Source: Bradysia coprophila
Lineage: Eukaryota; Arthropoda; Insecta; Diptera; Sciaridae
DNA: 64,000 bases
Direction: 5' to 3'
Assembly (NCBI RefSeq): GCF_014529535.1
Contig: NC_050735.1
Location: forward strand, 3,844,001 to 3,908,000
The notes under the pieces are model-generated. The model saw only the letters and a list, made by a program, of their open reading frames with translations. It was not told the DNA's origin and did no database searches. The position numbers and the translations under genes were made by a program. Below, piece by piece: positions 58,721 through 64,000 of the stretch. Every line of letters starts with the position of its first letter. Positions within the stretch are counted from its first letter, which is position 1.

Positions 58721-59651
58721 TCATGTGTCGGGGCCGAAAATGAGGGAGTTTTGAGATCGTCCAAAACAGATACTCAATAGTATTTTGCATAACAAGGGGC
58801 GAAAGTAAAAAAATTCTATTATTATAAAAAAATTCAAACGTGTGAAGTTTGCAGCCCGCGCCGCAGGCAAGGGCGGCAATCACACGATTTGAATTTTTTT
58901 ACTTTTGCCCCGAGTGATGCATACTATTTTTTATGCCAAATACTGCGGAAGATTTGTATTTTCGGTCCGAAACAAAACATAATTTTAATTAAACTGTGGA
59001 GTTATCAACAAAATTTGCTGTAGAAACACCAAAATGCCGAAAAGCGCGGGGGTCCTGGTATAAAAATAAAAACAATTTAACAAATGAAACTACTGTAACC
59101 ATACATTCACTTGCTCACAAAACATTTGGCTATCGTCAACACAACACTACACTCAATGCGTACTTTCAATCAAGTGAATATGTGTTTTCGAGACATATGA
59201 GGACCGAAAGTAAAATGATGACAGTGACATTTACTTTCGGCCTGCAAATACGCAAGCCCACGGGGCGAAAGTAAAATGATGACAGTGACATTTACTTTCG
59301 GCCCAAGGCCTGAATTTTTTTACTTTCGGTCACCATTTGAGAACCGAAAATACAAACTTTCGCAGTATTTGGCATAAAATAGTCATTTGTGTACCTGTTT
59401 TGGACGATTGATTTTAGGCAATTTCGCGGATTGTAGGCCGAACGAAGTGAGGCTTACAAGCGAAAGTGCCTTAAATCAACCGTCCCAAACAGGTGCACAT
59501 GTGAGTTTTCATGCAGAGGGCCGGAAACCCGAGAAAATTCGAAAAATTGCCCTCATTTTCGGCCCCGAAGCATGAAAAAAAGTTTTTCATGTAAGGGGCC
59601 AAAAAACAGAGAAAAATCTCAAAACTCCCTCATTTTCGGCCCGACACATGA
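58721..59651. mobile_element. Nested foldback cluster (~930 bp) with GGCCGAAAGT words
   Basis: The outer ends tcatgtgtcggggccgaaaa and its inverse at 59627-59651 pair, including gagggagttttgaga. Inside is a second nested pair (tgccaaatactgcgg near 58935 and gcagtatttggca near 59355). Two direct copies of a 35-bp block (cgaaagtaaaatgatgacag) sit at 59208 and 59265. A GC-rich patch lies at 58850-58875. ORFs inside are by-products. Confidence 0.65.
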
Positions 59652-60245
59652 AAATAACTATTCTCAACGTCAAATCACTAAAACAAAAATTTAGTGTTTG
59701 TTGTGAAAAATGTGATAATTTCGGTGATTTCGATGTGATTTAATTCAGATTTTGTGCGTCAGTATGCTTCTTGTGTTGTGATGGTCAATCATGTAAACAA
59801 ACATATTATTGTCGGTTGGTGTGATCTGAGTTTCAGAGATAGCCCAGTAGAAATAAAATGTCGACTGTAAACTTAAAAATTACGTTTTAGCAGAAATTCT
59901 TTAGTTTAAATGTGTGTACGTTTTCGGTAAAATAAGTTGTCACGAAAGCAATCACTTAACATAACACTATTAGTTAGGTTTGGGTCACAACCCTAATTAC
60001 ATTTGGTAAATTTCACTGAAGTGGCTGAAGTGCAGAAATTGCAACAGCTGGGTCTTTTACCATTAAACAACATAGCGTAGAAATATTATAAGTTTTTCAA
60101 CTAATATACAGTCCATGACACACCAAATTGGTCTTTTGACGATTGAAAAGAAAAGTGATCGAACAATTTGGAAGCAGTTACATATTTTATGCAATTCAGT
60201 GAGTATATGTGTAACTTATGCCGCCTGTGTGCAATGTCGTATGAA
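59652..60245. other. Intergenic, nothing firm
   Basis: No feature was recognised. Confidence 0.4.
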
Positions 60246-60254
60246 CGTTTTTCA

Positions 60255-60309
60255 TCGCACTAGTGCGATACAAGACTTGCAGTGGATTTTTATCGCACTA
60301 GTGCGATAA
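60255..60309. repeat. Pair of 16-bp perfect palindromes ATCGCACTAGTGCGAT
   Basis: Two identical palindromes at about 60255-60270 and 60293-60308 lie about 38 bp apart. A half-site (tatcgcac) recurs at 60384. They could be ends of a tiny inverted element or a protein-binding site. Confidence 0.6.
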
Positions 60310-60991
60310 AAGCCACGTGTCACTGAAGCTATAATAAGATTATATTCGGTATTTATTCGATTTTCTATTCGCAAGCTGGTATATTATCGCACATGATGTC
60401 TTGCCAACCTCGGCTTCGCCTCGGAGGTTCGCGTAAAATTGTCAAGTCTAAAGATATGTAAATATATGTAGACCTTACACCCACTTCGAGTATTGGGCAT
60501 AATCGAAAATTAAATATAAAAAAAACAACAACAAAATGAACGAATCGACCTTGAAAGATTATACGATTTGTTTACATCTGTTTGAAAATAAAAACAAAGA
60601 GAGAGAGAACAGAACAGAGAGAACAACAAAACTGTCATCTCCAAAAAATTTATCGAAAACTCAGGCCCAAACAAAACGCATACCAACGTATTAGCTCTGG
60701 GCCCGCAGAGGTACCCGTTCAAGCGAAAAAGAATTCGATCGACAGTCGCGATTTATTCCATACCGGTTAGATTATGTTTTACTATTTCTTGACTTTTATT
60801 TTCATTTAAGATCGAGATTCCTTGGTAAATAACTAAAGAGATACAAAAACATCAATCAATTATTTAGACTCAACGAATGTTATTTTGTACGAGTTGCATA
60901 TCAGCTGTTTCGTCAAATTTTAGTGTGGTCAGAGTGCCACACAAATATTCCGATCAGAACGAAAAAGATTGCTGAAGAAGGAAGGTGTAAC
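60310..60991. other. Upstream flank and 5' UTR of poe
   Basis: It contains a fragment of the CTTCGCCTCGG family at 60406-60430. The leader immediately before the start reads gaagaaggaaggtgtaac. No TATA box is evident. Confidence 0.4.
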
Positions 60992-63900
60992 ATGGACTGG
61001 CAATCAGTGATAAAACCATTAGCCGGATCCTTATCCGGCACACTAACCAAAACACTTAATATAGCAAAAGCAATCATAAAAGGGTAAGCTGAATTCTGTC
61101 GGATATTTGTGTGCAGCGATTCGATTCGGCTTGAAAATAAAAAGTGAAAAAATTTTGTCATTCGAGCAAATCAAAATGGCTGACGATAATTTTTTCGTTC
61201 TTTTGTTTCCTTTGTGGATTTTATGGTCGGCTAAATTTTTGTGTGTTTTTTAATCAGACAAAATGATATACTGGAGCACGACGAATCATATGACATGTTC
61301 TACGGTTCTCTCGTATGTTTGGCTGCCACATCAGTCAGCGGCCAGTGTAACTCAGGTAGGTGAACGGAAAATCGACTAACCTAAATTGCGCAAAGATTGA
61401 TTAGTCATTTTGTGTCGTAGAATGTTGTTACACAGTAGTACGCAATTGATGAAATATGTTTTCTTTCAGTTTCACAAAGCAACTTACCTATTCTCACCGA
61501 AGCGAGCAGTATTCTGATCCGATTCATCGTTTCGAAATTGGAGAAACCACTGAACGCAGACACAAAACTATTTCTGCCGAAATTTTTGCCGGCTCTCAAA
61601 TGTCTTAGCGAAGGTCAAGCTTTGAGTAGAGATGAAGACATTGCCACATTGACAACAATATTGCGCAATGCAAAATGTCCCGAACATGTCAAATCGACCA
61701 CATCTACCAACGAAAAAGACAGCAAATGCGAGATAAAAGCGTCTCGATCAGACCTATCCAGCGTCATCCTACAACAATTGACCACTCCATTGGGCGTTTC
61801 AAGTGCTTACGTTTGGACGCCATTGAGCGAGGAGTTGGCTGATTGTTCGGTAAAAGCTCTGACTCAGACGTTTAGCGACGACGAAGACTAAATCGATTTC
61901 TATTTTAGGAACTCTTCGTTAGAGCCAACACTGATTTGATGGAAGCGTTAGGCGTTGGCGACATCATTTTACGAGTGTGTACAGGTCTACCCAGCCTATC
62001 GAAATACTATCAACGATATGAGGACACTACAGTCCACGGAAAGCCGTTGTTTCTTCCGATCCAGACAACCGATGCCACTGTCGTGAAAAATTCAATGTCA
62101 CAGATGTCAGCCGACATGTCAATTCTATCGTTGGCTGTGTCGCTACCGATTCTCGAACCACTCACTCCCAGCAAAATTAAGCAACTTTCTCAATGCGAAA
62201 TGTCAGCCTTGTATTGTGCGGTGCTGACTTCGATAGCTGGTAGCGTGTTAAACACGTCCAGTTCACAGAAATCTCTGGCAAGTACTGGGTCTGGTGTATG
62301 CGAATGTGAGGAGTCTGGTGACGACGATCCGGCAAGAAATATTGTCGACAAAGCACTGGAAATATTCAACACAGTCGGGGACAAATTCCGCACGACCCGC
62401 GAACACATTTACCAGAATCATTTGTGTGTTGGTGCCTGGTTACTGGTGTCCGGCATACAGGGAGCAATGGGAGCGTCGGGAAGTAATGTGAGACTGACAC
62501 AAACGTCATCGGACGAGATTCCAAATGCGAAGGGTAAAAGCCCGTCACGTTCAACCCCTGATCCAACAACAGCATCAACAACTGGACGTGTGAATCTCAT
62601 CAAAGTACAACAAGGATTTGGTGTATTAAATGCCGCAATAGCCAATCATACATTGCTATTGTTGACGGAATTAATTGGCGATTTGGTGGATGTTGAGCCT
62701 CGATCGGATGAGGAAGCCAAAACAACCGATCCGGCAGACTTCGATATAATGGGAAAATTTTCATCTTTGCAACGTGTCATCCGTGTGCTCAACACAGCGA
62801 CCATGCAGCAGTTGTTAACTTTTTTGGCCACTGTTTCGTACCGAAAGGCATGTCAAATGAAGCGTGTGAACATAAAGAGCGATGGAGGTGATCCCGTTAG
62901 CTACAGCGATTCAACAACGTACTACAATGACACTATTTGTTCGTCGGAAGACTCTGAGTCGGACGAAGAAGACAGCTACTTGGGAATCTGGTTCAAAGAA
63001 ACATTGTCACCCGAATCGAAGGAAACCCACGTTGAGTCATCGACACAGGAAAAATCATCGGAAGGACAGCGCGGAAGTGCAATGGTTTCGGCTAAAGATG
63101 AACCGCACGAGTATTTGGAGTTGTCGGCCGAGATCTTTTCATTTTTGGACACTTCACTAGGCAGCAACCACAAATTCCTTCACAAGTACGTAAAGTCAGG
63201 TCTGAGTGAACAACAGATGGTTTTACTGGCCAATATCCTCAAAGATTTGGACCGAGATGCTGCTCGTGGTGAACAGGATATGTTTGATACTCAGTGGCAA
63301 CGAGCTATGAATAAATTTGCCGGATCGCTGGGTCGATATTTGCACAATCTACTGTCCGGGGGACAGGTCAGTGAATCATTGCAATCGTCATTGCTACTTC
63401 ATCTGGGTGTGTCACCGTGGACCCAGGATTCAATCATCTGGCCACTACAGGTTTATTCTCGAACACTGTCCGTGTTGGTGCAAATATTACTGTTGAAGCC
63501 GTCACAGGAAAAAGAGGCAGCTTGTCTATCGGTATGGCATCGCTTGGTGAATACTTTGGTAGAAGGAGTTTGTTCAACGCAGACTGATGCCGAGTACGGA
63601 GATTTAAATGTTGAACACGCCCAGTTACTGCTGTTCTTGTTCCATTCATTGAATCTAATGCAAAAGAAATCCGTTCTACTATTGACTGCTGGTGGTGTCA
63701 TTCGTTGTGCCGAAGTCTGTCGTGGAGTTACACCGGAAAAACCACTAAAAGATCATCAAATCATTCTACTATCCAGGCTGCTGCTCTTCCTGGAGTACCT
63801 AATGAAACATTTGTACAATTCGCCGACAGTTTTGCTGGAACAAGTTCGCTGGAACTTGTTCAGTGTCATCACATTGGATCAATCGCAAAAAGTGTCCGAT

Positions 63901-64000
63901 GCCGTGAGCAACAAGATCAAAATGATGTCGTTCTGCCGCAGAGAACTGGAAGAAAAGTATCGAAAACATTCGACCGATTATGGATCCGGCGTTCGGCCGA
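60992..64000 (+). CDS. poe: UBR4 / purity of essence, 5' part (runs off the right edge)
   Basis: Exons 60992-61083, 61258-61355, 61470-61849 and 61909 to the edge. Junctions are GT-AG with matching phases; intron 3 is only 59 nt. The last exon stays open for 2.09 kb to position 64000. About 887 codons are present, against roughly 5,000 residues for UBR4 orthologues, so most of the gene, including the UBR zinc finger and the C-terminal ligase region, lies outside. The visible protein is largely helical with hydrophobic repeats (HLLL/LLFLF-type stretches), an acidic serine-rich loop (SSEDSESDEED) and a segment LLSRLLLFLEYLMKHLYNSP typical of the UBR4 N-terminal armadillo-like region. UBR4 is a giant E3 ligase of the N-degron and protein-quality-control system that binds calmodulin in animals. 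The ATG at 60992 is the first in frame and sits in a fly-like context (gtaacATGG). Confidence 0.88.

Overview
The window is AT-rich eukaryotic DNA with insect-type gene structure: short introns (several of 59-66 nt), GT-AG junctions, arthropod-like core promoters, and proteins closest in my recollection to fly orthologues (ariadne-1, eIF5, purity of essence/UBR4). A nematoceran fly, possibly a fungus gnat, fits best; this is inference from protein resemblance and genome texture.

Layout: 1-4.6 kb is packed with inverted-repeat elements. 4.6-12.6 kb holds two tandem GT31 beta-1,3-galactosyltransferase-like genes (+), each with a TATA/Inr promoter and a 60-nt intron inside the membrane-anchor coding region. 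They are separated by diverged direct repeats and a 1.2 kb TIR element. 15.2-20.6 kb is a complete eight-exon ariadne-1 E3 ubiquitin ligase gene (-). 21.1-22.2 kb is a decayed retroelement reverse-transcriptase ORF (-). 23.8-28.0 kb is a six-exon rhodopsin-like GPCR (-). 28-35.5 kb shows no convincing gene but has a tandem array of GC-rich palindromes. 35.6-37.4 kb encodes a secreted, very acidic protein of unknown function (-). 42.6-46.2 kb holds three minisatellite/satellite arrays. 47.8-49.5 kb is translation initiation factor eIF5 (-). 50-60 kb is gene-poor, with a few doubtful ORFs and several inverted-repeat elements. From 60.99 kb to the right edge runs the 5' part of a UBR4/purity-of-essence gene (+), which continues beyond the window.

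The genes do not form an operon or pathway. The two ubiquitin-system genes (ari-1, poe) are 40 kb apart and there is no sign of co-regulation. The most distinctive signal is the density and variety of small inverted-repeat (foldback/MITE-like) elements and tandem arrays, including hairpin-forming copies inside introns of ari-1 and the GPCR. I found no clear candidate for a wholly new biological system; the best leads are the palindrome array at 32.8 kb, the intronic long hairpins, the TIR element carrying a tRNA-like promoter, and the acidic secreted protein. All splice models were read by hand from frame, phase and splice-site agreement.
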